This document shows positions 25,172 to 33,252 of a stretch of DNA of 64,000 nt, piece after piece. The stretch is from a virus. The number at the start of each line of letters is the position of its first letter. The first letter of the stretch is position 1. The translations under genes were made by a program, and so were the position numbers. Below the pieces are notes generated by a model, which had not been told where the DNA came from, did not search any database, and worked only from the letters and a program-made list of their open reading frames with translations. The stretch lies in IMG/VR virus record IMGVR_UViG_3300032050_000037, positions 49,073 through 113,072 of that record, one strand, 5' to 3'.

Positions 25172-26231
25172 CACTTATACAGAAATGTTTTATGATTGTA
25201 TAATTAACAAATTAGACAATAAATATTTTAAATATTATCCAAGCATTGTAGATAAAATATATTATAATGAATTTTATAATTATACTGATAAAGATTATGG
25301 AGTTATTGAAAATAGATTTTCTTTATTTAAAAAAATAGATCCTGAAATAGATTTTATTTTAAATAAAGATGGATTTAGATCACCAGAATTTAAAGAAAAT
25401 ATTGATTTTTTAATAGCTGGATGTTCAAATACTATGGGGGATGGATTAAGAACAGATAAAATTTGGTATGAATTATTATTAAAGGATAGTAAGTACACAT
25501 ATAATTCAATAGCACAGGCTGGTGAGAGCATTAATAGTCAGGTTGAAAAAATTTTTACTTACATAAAAAAATACAATAATCCAAAAAATATTTTATTTTT
25601 AATGCCAAATTTTGAAAGAATTAAAATTTTTAATTCTCCCATGTTTTTTACCTCCCATAAATTTGAAAATTATATATCAACACACTATGAATCAAATACA
25701 GATATTTACTATACTAACATGGATGATAAAACTAATATAAATTATTCAAATAAATCAATTGATGACTTAAATTCTTCTATAATATTTGATAATCAAAATG
25801 AAATAAAATATTTTAAAAGACCACTTTTGGCAGAAGAAGTTATACCTATACAAATGGCTCATATGTATTCTGCACAGAGTATAAATATTTTAGAAACATA
25901 TTGTAAAAAAACTAATATAAATTTATTATATGGCACTTGGGACTTACATTCAAATGAACTTTTAAAAAAACTTTCTAATGATAATAATTTTACAAATTTT
26001 ATTGATCTAGAAAATAATAATTGGGTAAGAAAAAATTTAACTGATTATCCTATATACATAATAGACAGTTGTCATAGAGAATTTATTAAAGATATTTATT
26101 TCAATGTAGCGTTAGATTACTATATAAATGAAAAAGAAAGTGCACATTTAGGTTTTCATAGACATATACATATAAGAGATATTTTTGCAAAACAATTAAA
26201 CGATAGGTATGGATATGATTTTAAAGTTTAA
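25164..26231 (+). CDS. SGNH-like protein, paralogue of 48330
   Basis: 355 residues from the ATG at 25164. 'FLIAGCSNTMGDGL' resembles SGNH block I with Cys-Ser in place of the GDS glycine-aspartate-serine, followed by 'NSIAQAGESINSQVEKIF' (block II-like) and a C-terminal 'HLGFHRHIHIRDIF' with His residues. The same elements occur in 48330-49238. Probably an acyl-modifying enzyme of the glycan cassette; altered block I makes activity uncertain. Confidence 0.68.
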   Translation: MDNTYTEMFYDCIINKLDNKYFKYYPSIVDKIYYNEFYNYTDKDYGVIENRFSLFKKIDPEIDFILNKDGFRSPEFKENIDFLIAGCSNTMGDGLRTDKIWYELLLKDSKYTYNSIAQAGESINSQVEKIFTYIKKYNNPKNILFLMPNFERIKIFNSPMFFTSHKFENYISTHYESNTDIYYTNMDDKTNINYSNKSIDDLNSSIIFDNQNEIKYFKRPLLAEEVIPIQMAHMYSAQSINILETYCKKTNINLLYGTWDLHSNELLKKLSNDNNFTNFIDLENNNWVRKNLTDYPIYIIDSCHREFIKDIYFNVALDYYINEKESAHLGFHRHIHIRDIFAKQLNDRYGYDFKV

Positions 26232-26298
26232 ATATTATTTACATAGATTTAAATTAAAATTTAAAAAAAATAAAAAAAGAGACAGGTATATATATTGA
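26215..26298 (+). CDS. 27-residue lysine/aromatic-rich peptide
   Basis: Overlaps the 3' end of the previous gene by 17 nt and its stop overlaps the TTG start of the carbamoyltransferase (TTGA). Composition (Lys, Arg, Tyr, Phe, Leu) and size match the peptide at 24351. Both may be membrane- or nucleic-acid-interacting peptides, or spacer peptides for translational coupling. Confidence 0.5.
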   Translation: MILKFKYYLHRFKLKFKKNKKRDRYIY

Positions 26299-27776
26299 TA
26301 ATACTTGGAATTAATGAAACTTCGCATGATGCATCTTTATCATTAATTGAAGATGGGAATATCTTATTTGCTGGTCATGCTGAAAGATATAGCAAGAAAA
26401 AAAATGATTGGTATATCAATAATGATTTAATTAGTGATGCCCTGCAATACGGTTTTCCAGATCAGATAGCATATTATGAAAATCCATTATTAAAAGCTTC
26501 TAGATTATTATTAAAGGGTGGAAATGGTAATTGGGTTCCAAAATATCAAATTAAAAATATATTTAATAAAACCGTACCAGTTAAATATTTCAAACATCAT
26601 TATTCGCATGCATGTGCTGGATATTATACAAGTAAATTCGATGATGCAGTTATAGTTGTTTTGGATTCTATAGGAGAATGGAATACTTCTACAATATGGA
26701 CGGGAGAAGGAGACAAAGTTAAATTAAAACATAAACAAAATTATCCATTTAGCTTTGGATTATTCTATTCTGCTTTTACACAACTAGTAGGATTAAAACC
26801 AAATGAAGAGGAATATATTTTTATGGGTATGGCTGGCTATGGAAACCCAGATAGATATTTTGATCAAGTAAATTCTTATTTTCCATCAATTACAAAACAA
26901 AAATATAATTTTCATAAAGGAATATATGATTTTAATTGGGGAAGTATTCCATGTATGGCTGGATGGGAGAATAACTCTAAGTCTTGGTTTGATCAAAGAA
27001 ATTTTGATTTAGCAGCAGCAGTCCAAAAGGTTTATACATTAAGACTTTTAGAATTTATGAAGTATGCAAAAGGTATAACTGGTAAAAATAAACTAGTTTT
27101 TATGGGCGGATGTGCTTTAAACTGTTCTGCTAATACTTTTTTATGGGATATATTTAAAGATATTTGGATAATGCCTAACCCAGGAGATGCTGGATCATCT
27201 TTAGGCGCAGCTGCTGCATTATATGGAAAACATTTAAATTGGAACAATCCTTATCTTGGATATAATATTAAAGGAGAATATCCAGTAGATAAAATAATTT
27301 CTGAGTTAAAAGAAAATAAAATTGTTGCAGTTGCAAACGGACGTGCAGAGTATGGACCTAGAGCATTAGGAAACAGAAGTATATTAGCCGATCCAAGAGA
27401 CCCAGATATAAAAAATAAAGTTAATTTAATTAAACAAAGAGAAATGTTTAGACCATTTGCGCCAGTTATAATGGAAGAATGTGCATCAGAATGGTTTGAA
27501 ATGGAATTTACATCACCTTACATGCAATATGCAGTAAAATGTAAAAAACCAGAGATAGTTCCGTCTGTGGTTCATGTAGATGGAACTTCTAGAGTACAAA
27601 CAGTAAATAGAAATCAGCATAGAGGTCTTTGGAGAGTATTAAATAAATTTTATCAAGAAACAGGAGTGCCATTATTATTAAATACTAGTTTAAATATTAA
27701 AGGGCAGCCTTTATTAAATGATATTGCTGATATTAATTTATGGAAATCTATTTATAAAAGTGATATACTAACTTAA
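26295..27776 (+). CDS. NodU/CmcH/TobZ-family carbamoyltransferase
   Basis: 493 residues from a TTG. Kae1-like N-terminal domain: 'GINETSHDASLSLIEDG', 'HHYSHA' (metal His), 'DSIGEWNTSTIW' and 'FMGGCALNCSAN'. C-terminal YrdC-like domain: 'GRAEYGPRALGNRS' from 349, 'FRPFAPVI' and 'LLLNTSLN'. Full length, catalytic elements intact. It transfers a carbamoyl group from carbamoyl phosphate via an adenylate to a hydroxyl. Substrate candidates are a sugar of the cassette's glycan or, as described for some virus-encoded relatives, hydroxymethylcytosine in DNA. Confidence 0.92.
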   Translation: MIILGINETSHDASLSLIEDGNILFAGHAERYSKKKNDWYINNDLISDALQYGFPDQIAYYENPLLKASRLLLKGGNGNWVPKYQIKNIFNKTVPVKYFKHHYSHACAGYYTSKFDDAVIVVLDSIGEWNTSTIWTGEGDKVKLKHKQNYPFSFGLFYSAFTQLVGLKPNEEEYIFMGMAGYGNPDRYFDQVNSYFPSITKQKYNFHKGIYDFNWGSIPCMAGWENNSKSWFDQRNFDLAAAVQKVYTLRLLEFMKYAKGITGKNKLVFMGGCALNCSANTFLWDIFKDIWIMPNPGDAGSSLGAAAALYGKHLNWNNPYLGYNIKGEYPVDKIISELKENKIVAVANGRAEYGPRALGNRSILADPRDPDIKNKVNLIKQREMFRPFAPVIMEECASEWFEMEFTSPYMQYAVKCKKPEIVPSVVHVDGTSRVQTVNRNQHRGLWRVLNKFYQETGVPLLLNTSLNIKGQPLLNDIADINLWKSIYKSDILT

Positions 27777-28366
27777 TGAATAAAGTTTTAATCATAGGTG
27801 GCACAGCCAGATCTTCTAAATTAATAATAAAATCATTAGAAAAAGAAAATTTTATAATAGATTTAATAACTTACAGGCAAAAAAATAAAATTTATGGAGA
27901 ATATAACTGGAAGTATTTAGATTTTGAAGATTATGAATCTGTTTTAAATTTTATTAGAGACCTACCAGTAAATTACTATAGTAAAATAATTTTTTTATCT
28001 GGAAATTCCATATCAGATAATATAACAAAAATTAATATAAAAGAATTAAAACTGTTTTATGACTCATATTTATTTAATTATAACTTATTAATTATAAATT
28101 GCATAAAATCATTAAATGAAAATGGACATATTATCTTCATATCCTCAGTTGCTGCAAATAAAGCAATTTTAGACGCACATTATTCATCAGTAAAAGCTGG
28201 CAATCAAGCTTTAGTTAAATCTTTATCTTTGCATGTAAAAGAAAATCAAGCAATGATTTCAATATCTCCGTCAACCATAACAGAAGAAATAAGAAATGAT
28301 ATGGTAAATATAATATTAAGTGTAAATAAAAATGATAATGGTAAAATTTTTGAATTAGGCTATTGA
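27776..28366 (+). CDS. Short-chain dehydrogenase/reductase
   Basis: 196 residues. N-terminal 'LIIGGTARSS' replaces the usual Gly-rich loop, 'IFISSVAANKA' is the Ser strand, and 'HYSSVKAG' contains the catalytic Y-x3-K. Slightly short for SDRs (~250), lacking much of the C-terminal substrate lid. Likely reduces or epimerises a sugar or keto group in the glycan pathway. Start overlaps the carbamoyltransferase stop by one base; last gene before the tRNA promoter. Confidence 0.78.
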   Translation: MNKVLIIGGTARSSKLIIKSLEKENFIIDLITYRQKNKIYGEYNWKYLDFEDYESVLNFIRDLPVNYYSKIIFLSGNSISDNITKINIKELKLFYDSYLFNYNLLIINCIKSLNENGHIIFISSVAANKAILDAHYSSVKAGNQALVKSLSLHVKENQAMISISPSTITEEIRNDMVNIILSVNKNDNGKIFELGY

Positions 28367-28391
28367 CTAATTAATATACTATATATATAAT
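28363..28391 (+). promoter_or_regulatory. Promoter TTGACT-N17-TATAAT for tRNA-Met
   Basis: TTGACT (28363-28368) overlaps the SDR stop codon; TATAAT at 28386-28391. The predicted start near 28398 is 7 nt before the tRNA 5' end, a short processed leader. Confidence 0.75.
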
Positions 28392-28404
28392 TATATTGTT
28401 ATGA

Positions 28405-28478
28405 GCAACAGTAGCTTAGTTGGTTAAAGCCCCGAACTCATAATTCGGCAATCGTAGGTTCAAGTCCTACCTGTTGCA
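28405..28478 (+). tRNA. tRNA-Met (CAT anticodon)
   Basis: Acceptor GCAACAG/CTGTTGC with all 7 pairs, D-arm GCTT/AAGC, anticodon stem CCGAA/TTCGG with loop CTCATAA (CAT), T-arm GTAGG/CCTAC with TTCAAGT, discriminator A. CCA is not encoded. G1-C72 pairing and the absence of GGG/CCC in the anticodon stem indicate an elongator, or possibly a lysidine-modified tRNA-Ile, not an initiator. Confidence 0.92.
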
Positions 28479-28490
28479 CAAAGGAGCAAA

Positions 28491-28787
28491 ATGGAAGAGC
28501 CAGGGGAAGACGATTTATTTCAATATTATTTAGAAATAGGAGCAATTGAAATAGCTGGAATAGATCCTGATGGGGAGTTAATTTTTAAAGTAACAGAATA
28601 TGCAGAGGAAGTTGCTCCAGAATTGTGGGATTCGCATACAAATTATGTTGATAAAACTTTAATAGATTTATTTAATAAGGACTTAATTTCAGTTGAATAT
28701 GATGAAAATTTACAGGCAACTATAAGTTTAACACCAGAAGCATATAAAATAATAGAAGAAAAAGGTATTAGGCCAATTGATGAATAA
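28491..28787 (+). CDS. Small acidic phage protein, unknown
   Basis: 98 residues, strongly acidic, with AAGGAG before the ATG, 12 nt after the tRNA. A C-terminal winged-helix-like pattern ('LIDLFNKDLISVEYDENLQATISLTPEA') is visible. Comparable small proteins occur in actinophages without known function. Confidence 0.72.
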   Translation: MEEPGEDDLFQYYLEIGAIEIAGIDPDGELIFKVTEYAEEVAPELWDSHTNYVDKTLIDLFNKDLISVEYDENLQATISLTPEAYKIIEEKGIRPIDE

Positions 28788-28813
28788 TGCTATAATACAT
28801 ATAGGAGGTCAAT

Positions 28814-28996
28814 ATGCCATATAATATTAGACAAGGTGCTGCAGGCTGTAAGGGTTTTGCAGTAGTAAATGATAAAGGTGAACTAAAAGGATGTCATCCA
28901 AGCAAATCTAGAGCATTAGCACATCAAAGAGCTTTGTACGCAGCAACTGCAAATGAGCAAAAAATGTCTGAAGATAAGAAAAAGAAAATATTTTAA
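28814..28996 (+). CDS. Small basic protein with 'CKGFAVV...GCHPSK' motif
   Basis: 60 residues with an excellent AGGAGG ribosome site. 'GCKGFAVVNDKGELKGCHPSKSRALAHQRALYA' is a small domain also seen attached to phage prohead protease or portal proteins. Function unknown; two Cys could bind metal. One-base overlap with the nuclease gene. Confidence 0.7.
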   Translation: MPYNIRQGAAGCKGFAVVNDKGELKGCHPSKSRALAHQRALYAATANEQKMSEDKKKKIF

Positions 28997-29403
28997 TGTA
29001 CGAATATAGAGTTAAAAAAATAACTGGTGTTGTAGACGGCGATACTTTAGATGTAGATATAGATCTTGGGTTTAATGTTTCTTTTTCTCAAAGAGTTAGG
29101 ATGGCTGGCATAGATACACCAGAATCAAGGACTTCAGATAAATTTGAAAAAGCTCTTGGTTTAGAGTCAAAAGAATATTTAAAATATAAAATTAAAGATG
29201 CAAAAGAAATTGTAATTAAAACAGAAAAACCAGATTCTTCAGAAAAATATGGAAGAATTCTTGGATGGCTATATTTAGATGGATCAAAACAATCAGTTAA
29301 TGAACAAATGATTGAAGATGGATATGCCTGGGGATATATGGGAGAAACTAAGGTTAAAGATTTTGCAGTCTTGGCTGAGAAGAGAAAAAAGAGTGGAAAG
29401 TAA
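28996..29403 (+). CDS. Staphylococcal-nuclease-like (SNase/thermonuclease) protein
   Basis: 135 residues. 'GVVDGDTLDVDI', 'RVRMAGIDTPES' (catalytic Arg and Asp region) and 'EKYGRILGWLYLDG' (second Arg) match the SNase OB-fold. No signal peptide, so intracellular, with a Ca-dependent DNA/RNA nuclease role such as host DNA degradation or repair. Length is typical of single-domain SNases. Confidence 0.88.
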   Translation: MYEYRVKKITGVVDGDTLDVDIDLGFNVSFSQRVRMAGIDTPESRTSDKFEKALGLESKEYLKYKIKDAKEIVIKTEKPDSSEKYGRILGWLYLDGSKQSVNEQMIEDGYAWGYMGETKVKDFAVLAEKRKKSGK

Positions 29404-29585
29404 TGCCAATATATGAATACTCATGCATAACATGCGACACTTCTATTGAAATAAATAGAAAATTTGATGATCAAGAAATAATTCCTCCATGCAACTCATG
29501 TGGATACGGTATGACTAGATCTTATAGCTCAGTAGGAGTTCAATTTAAAGGTTCTGGATTTTATAAAACAGACAATCCAAAATAA
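29403..29585 (+). CDS. FmdB-type zinc-ribbon protein
   Basis: 60 residues. 'MPIYEYSCITCD' with C-x2-C, then 'CNSCG' and the closing 'GSGFYKTD' are the FmdB_reg zinc-ribbon signature. Family members are small proteins linked to regulation or metal handling; the phage role is unknown. Overlaps the nuclease by one base. Confidence 0.85.
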   Translation: MPIYEYSCITCDTSIEINRKFDDQEIIPPCNSCGYGMTRSYSSVGVQFKGSGFYKTDNPK

Positions 29586-29588
29586 TGA

Positions 29589-29628
29589 TATAATATATTA
29601 GTACCTGCCATTTGGGGGTACTAATATA
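29589..29628 (+). promoter_or_regulatory. TATAAT and 12-bp inverted repeat upstream of hsp20
   Basis: TATAAT at 29589-29594 overlaps a perfect 12-bp inverted repeat (29594-29605 and 29617-29628, arms TATATTAGTACC/GGTACTAATATA, 11-nt loop). It ends 10 nt before the AAAAGGAG ribosome site of the Hsp20 gene. It could be an operator at the start site or a structured leader controlling translation of the heat-shock gene. Confidence 0.55.
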
Positions 29629-29651
29629 ACTTGCTTAAAAGGAGAAAAAAT

Positions 29652-30059
29652 ATGATGAAAGATCCATGGGCCATTTTTAATGACCCTTTTTTTATTGGTT
29701 TTAATCACACATTAAATAGATTAAACCATGTATATTCAGAAAACCAATCGTATCCACCATACAATGTAATTAAACTAGATGAGGATTCTTATCAAGTTGA
29801 AATTGCTGTTGCTGGATTTGATAAAAAAGATATTGAAGTAACAGTAGACAACTCAACCCTTATTGTAAAAGGAAACAAAGAAGAAACAGAAACTCAATTT
29901 GTACATAAGGGTATTGCAACACGTAAATTCACAAGATCATTTGCGCTTGGCGAATATATGGAAGTTGTAGGTGCTGATTTTGAAAACGGTATGCTGCGAA
30001 TCAGCGTAGACAGAGTTATCCCAGAAGAAAAGAAGCCAAAGACTATTAAAATAAAATAA
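29652..30059 (+). CDS. hsp20: Hsp20/alpha-crystallin small heat-shock protein
   Basis: 135 residues from the ATG at 29652 (a second ATG follows at once), preceded by AAAAGGAG. The alpha-crystallin domain runs from 'YPPYNVIKLDEDSYQVEIAV' through 'IEVTVDNSTLIVKGN' to 'GADFENGMLRISV', with a C-terminal basic tail carrying an I-x-I-like 'TIKIK'. It is an ATP-independent holdase. Hsp20 genes are common in aquatic T4-like phages, probably aiding capsid assembly or host proteostasis. Confidence 0.93.
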   Translation: MMKDPWAIFNDPFFIGFNHTLNRLNHVYSENQSYPPYNVIKLDEDSYQVEIAVAGFDKKDIEVTVDNSTLIVKGNKEETETQFVHKGIATRKFTRSFALGEYMEVVGADFENGMLRISVDRVIPEEKKPKTIKIK

Positions 30060-30183
30060 TAGTATAATAGAAATCTGCATCTCGTCACTGAGAAGTCGCA
30101 GATTCGTCGGGGGAGACAGCGACATTAAATATCTGGATAGACCTGAGCACGTCTCAAAACTGCTCTTTAACATTAAGGATTTT
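30060..30183 (+). other. Structured 5' leader of the JmjC-like gene
   Basis: About 120 nt with no reading frame. TATAAT lies at 30064-30069, then AATCTGC and GCAGATT arms (about 30071-30105) enclose a possible hairpin, followed by a G-rich 'TCGTCGGGGGAGACAGCGAC' segment. It is locally GC-richer than the flanks. It may be a structured leader or small RNA; no known riboswitch class was recognised. Confidence 0.4.
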
Positions 30184-30756
30184 ATGAATATAAATGAGAT
30201 AAAAGAACAATTGTCTGATGCTAAAAAAAATACAACACATTTTTTATTAAAAGGATTTTTTAAAAATACTCCATCTTGGGAAGATATATTTGAACATCTA
30301 TCATATGAATACTTTAATAAACCAGATTTAAACTTCCCAGACTCTTGGATAGTAAACGGTGGTGTTGCAACACAAAAAAATCAATTTTATGCACAAATAA
30401 GAGACTCTAGTTTTTATAAACAATATAATGATGTTTTAGAGTGTTTTAATAATCTTTTGGATAAAAATGGAGCTTCTGGTGCTGCATTTTTAGATTTAAT
30501 ATCCAATAGTAAAAAAGTATCATTCCACAACGACCCAGCAGATCAATTTCATTGGCAGATAAAAGGAAAATCAATATGGCAATTTAAAAAACAACATAAT
30601 GATGATAACGAACAGGTAGATGCAGAAATTGAAGTAGAAGAAGGAGACGTAATCTTTCTGCCAGATGGCATATATCATTCAGTTAGTACAAAATCTGCAA
30701 GATGTGGAATAACAGTAATGTATTCTTTAAGAAAAGGAATTGTTGCAAACTCTTAG
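30184..30756 (+). CDS. JmjC/cupin-like 2OG-Fe(II) oxygenase
   Basis: 190 residues. 'VSFHNDPADQFHWQIKGKSIWQF' carries the H-x-D iron pair, and 'VEEGDVIFLPDGIYHSV' supplies the second His, in the order of cupin_8/JmjC hydroxylases (FIH-like). These hydroxylate protein side chains or tRNA-related substrates. Distinct from the five P4Hc-type oxygenases here. A long structured leader precedes it. Confidence 0.78.
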   Translation: MNINEIKEQLSDAKKNTTHFLLKGFFKNTPSWEDIFEHLSYEYFNKPDLNFPDSWIVNGGVATQKNQFYAQIRDSSFYKQYNDVLECFNNLLDKNGASGAAFLDLISNSKKVSFHNDPADQFHWQIKGKSIWQFKKQHNDDNEQVDAEIEVEEGDVIFLPDGIYHSVSTKSARCGITVMYSLRKGIVANS

Positions 30757-30785
30757 ACAACTAAGATAAATTAAATAAAAAATCA

Positions 30786-30822
30786 TGTTATAATTTCCAT
30801 GTAACAAAAATTTTGTTGCATT
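30786..30822 (+). promoter_or_regulatory. Extended -10 promoter and palindrome before the secreted repeat protein
   Basis: TGTTATAAT (30786-30794) is an extended -10. Downstream, AACAAAA/TTTTGTT form a short palindrome (about 30803-30817) in the leader. The GGAG ribosome site at 30823-30826 then serves the TTG start at 30833. Confidence 0.5.
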
Positions 30823-30832
30823 GGAGATCCAA

Positions 30833-33250
30833 TTGAAGAGAAAGTTAAAGCTATTTATAGCTGGCCTATTTGTAACTGGCTGGCTATTTTTTGTTGGTCC
30901 CAGTTATGCATATGCAACAGAAAATATTAATCAAGAACAGGTAGTAATAAGCCCAGCTCAACAAGCGGTAAATACAGCAATTGCAACCGCAACAACAGAA
31001 GTTCAACAAGCTATTGCAGCTACAGATTCTGCAACAGTACTAGTGGCAACAGCACAAACAGAATTAACACAGGCTCAATCCGCAGTAACTCAGGTCAATC
31101 AAAGTATATCTACAGCACAAATAGCAGTAAATGCAGTTGATACTGCAACTACAACAATAAATAATATAGACTTAACAATAAATCCAACAGATCAAAGTTC
31201 TCAAGTAGTTCAAGATGCAAAACAAACTATAACTACTGCCCAAACAGCAATAGATAGTATTACTGTAACTACTGCACAGACAGAAATATTACAGGTTTCT
31301 ACTGCAAAAACAGAAGCTTCTACTGCACAAGCAACAGCACAAACTGAACTTACTCAAGCAAATATAGCAATTGATAATGCTCAGACAGCAGTAAATAATT
31401 TGCAAGCAACAATTGGAACAACCACAAATGTTCTTGCTGGCGTAGATGATGCTGGTATCCGCATGAATCTTCCATTTAATTTACAAATGGGTGGAACTTT
31501 ATATAATAATGTTTATGTTGGGTCTAATGCAACAATTACATTTGGAGTAGATGAAGGGTGGGTATATTATCAAACACCCAACGCCCCTTCGGTTTCTATT
31601 GCTGGATGGGACTGGACTACTTGGAGCACAGGAACTGGAATTACATATTCAACAACAGGATCTTCATTGGACATTGCGTGGGACCTTCGTCCATATCCAC
31701 AACAAGATGCATCTACACAAATGGTTCAAATTAGATTTAATGCTGATGTAAATCCAAATGATGGTGCATGGATGGCAAATGTGACTGCTACTGGACCTAT
31801 TCCAAATGGCGCTAGATTTAATTATAGAGAAACTACTAATGGAACAATTATTCCAATTGAAGATACAAATACAGGTTCTGGTTTTGCTGGACAAATAAGT
31901 CAAGGTACAACATTTACTCCTTATGTAGATCCAAATACATCAACTGTTCAAGCAGCAGTAGATGCAGCAAATGCTGTTATTACACAATTAAATCAAAGTC
32001 TAAGCCCAGTCGTTTCTCAAAATAGCATTAATACTTCTTCAATAAATTCTATTAATACATCATCATTGACTAATGCTATTAATTCAGCATCAAATTCAAA
32101 AACAAATTTACAAACTTCTTTGAATACAAAAGCATCTCAACTTACAACTGCTATTAATAATAATATTCCAACTCCTGCACCGATATTATCTACACCAGTT
32201 GTCGATGGCACAACAGTAACTGTTGCCCCAGAATTACCAACAGGATATACAGCAAATACTTGGTTTTATCAAGTAATTACAGATGATCCAAATGCAGAAA
32301 ATCCATATGAAGGACAAACATTAAATACCGACGGAGCCCCAGAATCAATTCAATTAGCTGGCTTGACAGAAGGTGCTACATATACAATTAGAGTTGCTAA
32401 CTGGTCTGGCCCAGTAAGCCAATATACCGAAACTGTTATTTCAATTCCAGCAATACAAAGTTCTAACTTAATTAGTGGTGGACTAACACCAGTTGAACCA
32501 CCTGTTGAAGAACCACCTGTTGAAGAACCACCTGTTGAAGAACCACCTGTTGAAGAACCACCTGTTGAAGAACCACCTGTTGAAGAACCACCTGTTGAAG
32601 AACCAACTGAAGAAGAACCAATAGAAGAGCCAGCTGAAGAACCAGCTGAAGAAGAAACTCCATTAACTGTAGAAGAGATTGTTTCAGTTGTAGAAGATTT
32701 AATAGCAGATGGAAATCTAACAGCATCAGATGCAGAAGCTGTATTAGATGCATTAATGTCTGACGGAGAAATTACATCATCAGAAGTTAATAATCTTTCA
32801 GAAGCGTTATCTGAAGATGGAGTTTTAACAATTGCAGAAAAAGAAATAGTTGCAGATGCCCTTATTGCAGCAGCAGACGGAGAACCAGTAGCTGCAGCAA
32901 ATATTGAAGCAGCAGGACTTGAATATCGTGATCTTCCACCACAAATTCCAGTAGAGGTTAGAGAAGATGCAAATGGAAATCCTGTAGTTATTACAGCAGA
33001 GGTAGCATCAGCTTTATTAACATTAGAATCCCCAGCAGCTTTAGTAGGAGCAATTGCTGGATGTTTCAATCCAGATGAAGCAATTGAAGGTTTAACAGAA
33101 GAACAACAATGTGAAGTATTTAAGGCGCTTGCAAATATTGGGGCAGATATGAGTCCACAAGAAAGGCAAAAGGCTAAGGAAGTTCTTGTAGCAGCAGTTT
33201 TAGTTGGACAAGTAATTCTAGGTAGTTCAATTTTGAGAATAAGGGGGTAA
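30833..33250 (+). CDS. Large secreted/surface protein with coiled coil, beta domain and PPVEE repeats
   Basis: 805 residues from the TTG at 30833, chosen because GGAG lies 6 nt upstream. N-terminal signal peptide ('LKLFIAGLFVTGWLFFVGPSYAYA'). Then an Ala/Thr/Gln-rich coiled coil (~30-200), a beta-sandwich-like domain (~205-360), a second helical linker, an FN3-like segment (~450-540), seven PPVEE repeats, three DG-(N/E/V)-(L/I)-T EF-hand-like loops and a C-terminal hydrophobic stretch. Probably exported and surface-attached; it may be a virion decoration or alter the infected cell surface. Lies directly before the lysis genes. Confidence 0.82.
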   Translation: MKRKLKLFIAGLFVTGWLFFVGPSYAYATENINQEQVVISPAQQAVNTAIATATTEVQQAIAATDSATVLVATAQTELTQAQSAVTQVNQSISTAQIAVNAVDTATTTINNIDLTINPTDQSSQVVQDAKQTITTAQTAIDSITVTTAQTEILQVSTAKTEASTAQATAQTELTQANIAIDNAQTAVNNLQATIGTTTNVLAGVDDAGIRMNLPFNLQMGGTLYNNVYVGSNATITFGVDEGWVYYQTPNAPSVSIAGWDWTTWSTGTGITYSTTGSSLDIAWDLRPYPQQDASTQMVQIRFNADVNPNDGAWMANVTATGPIPNGARFNYRETTNGTIIPIEDTNTGSGFAGQISQGTTFTPYVDPNTSTVQAAVDAANAVITQLNQSLSPVVSQNSINTSSINSINTSSLTNAINSASNSKTNLQTSLNTKASQLTTAINNNIPTPAPILSTPVVDGTTVTVAPELPTGYTANTWFYQVITDDPNAENPYEGQTLNTDGAPESIQLAGLTEGATYTIRVANWSGPVSQYTETVISIPAIQSSNLISGGLTPVEPPVEEPPVEEPPVEEPPVEEPPVEEPPVEEPPVEEPTEEEPIEEPAEEPAEEETPLTVEEIVSVVEDLIADGNLTASDAEAVLDALMSDGEITSSEVNNLSEALSEDGVLTIAEKEIVADALIAAADGEPVAAANIEAAGLEYRDLPPQIPVEVREDANGNPVVITAEVASALLTLESPAALVGAIAGCFNPDEAIEGLTEEQQCEVFKALANIGADMSPQERQKAKEVLVAAVLVGQVILGSSILRIRG
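32498..32602 (+). repeat. Seven tandem 15-bp repeats (PPVEE)
   Basis: Seven identical in-frame copies of CCACCTGTTGAAGAA starting at 32498 and every 15 bp after. They encode a Pro-Val-Glu-Glu stalk between the adhesin-like and EF-hand-like parts. Exact identity at DNA level implies recent expansion by slippage, so copy number probably varies between isolates. Confidence 0.95.
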
Positions 33251-33252
33251 AT

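Noticed and set aside
32498-32602. CRISPR-like array
   Set aside because: Repeats are contiguous without spacers and encode an in-frame PPVEE stalk.
32472-32753. Second minus-strand open frame with Leu-Gln-Val-Val repeats
   Set aside because: Same repeat read in another frame; composition is purely a by-product of the 15-bp repeat.
32350-33069. 239-residue minus-strand open frame opposite the secreted repeat protein
   Set aside because: It is the antisense shadow of the repeat region (Gly-Ser-Ser-Thr repeats mirror PPVEE codons). It has no ribosome site or promoter, while the plus-strand protein has a signal peptide and domains.
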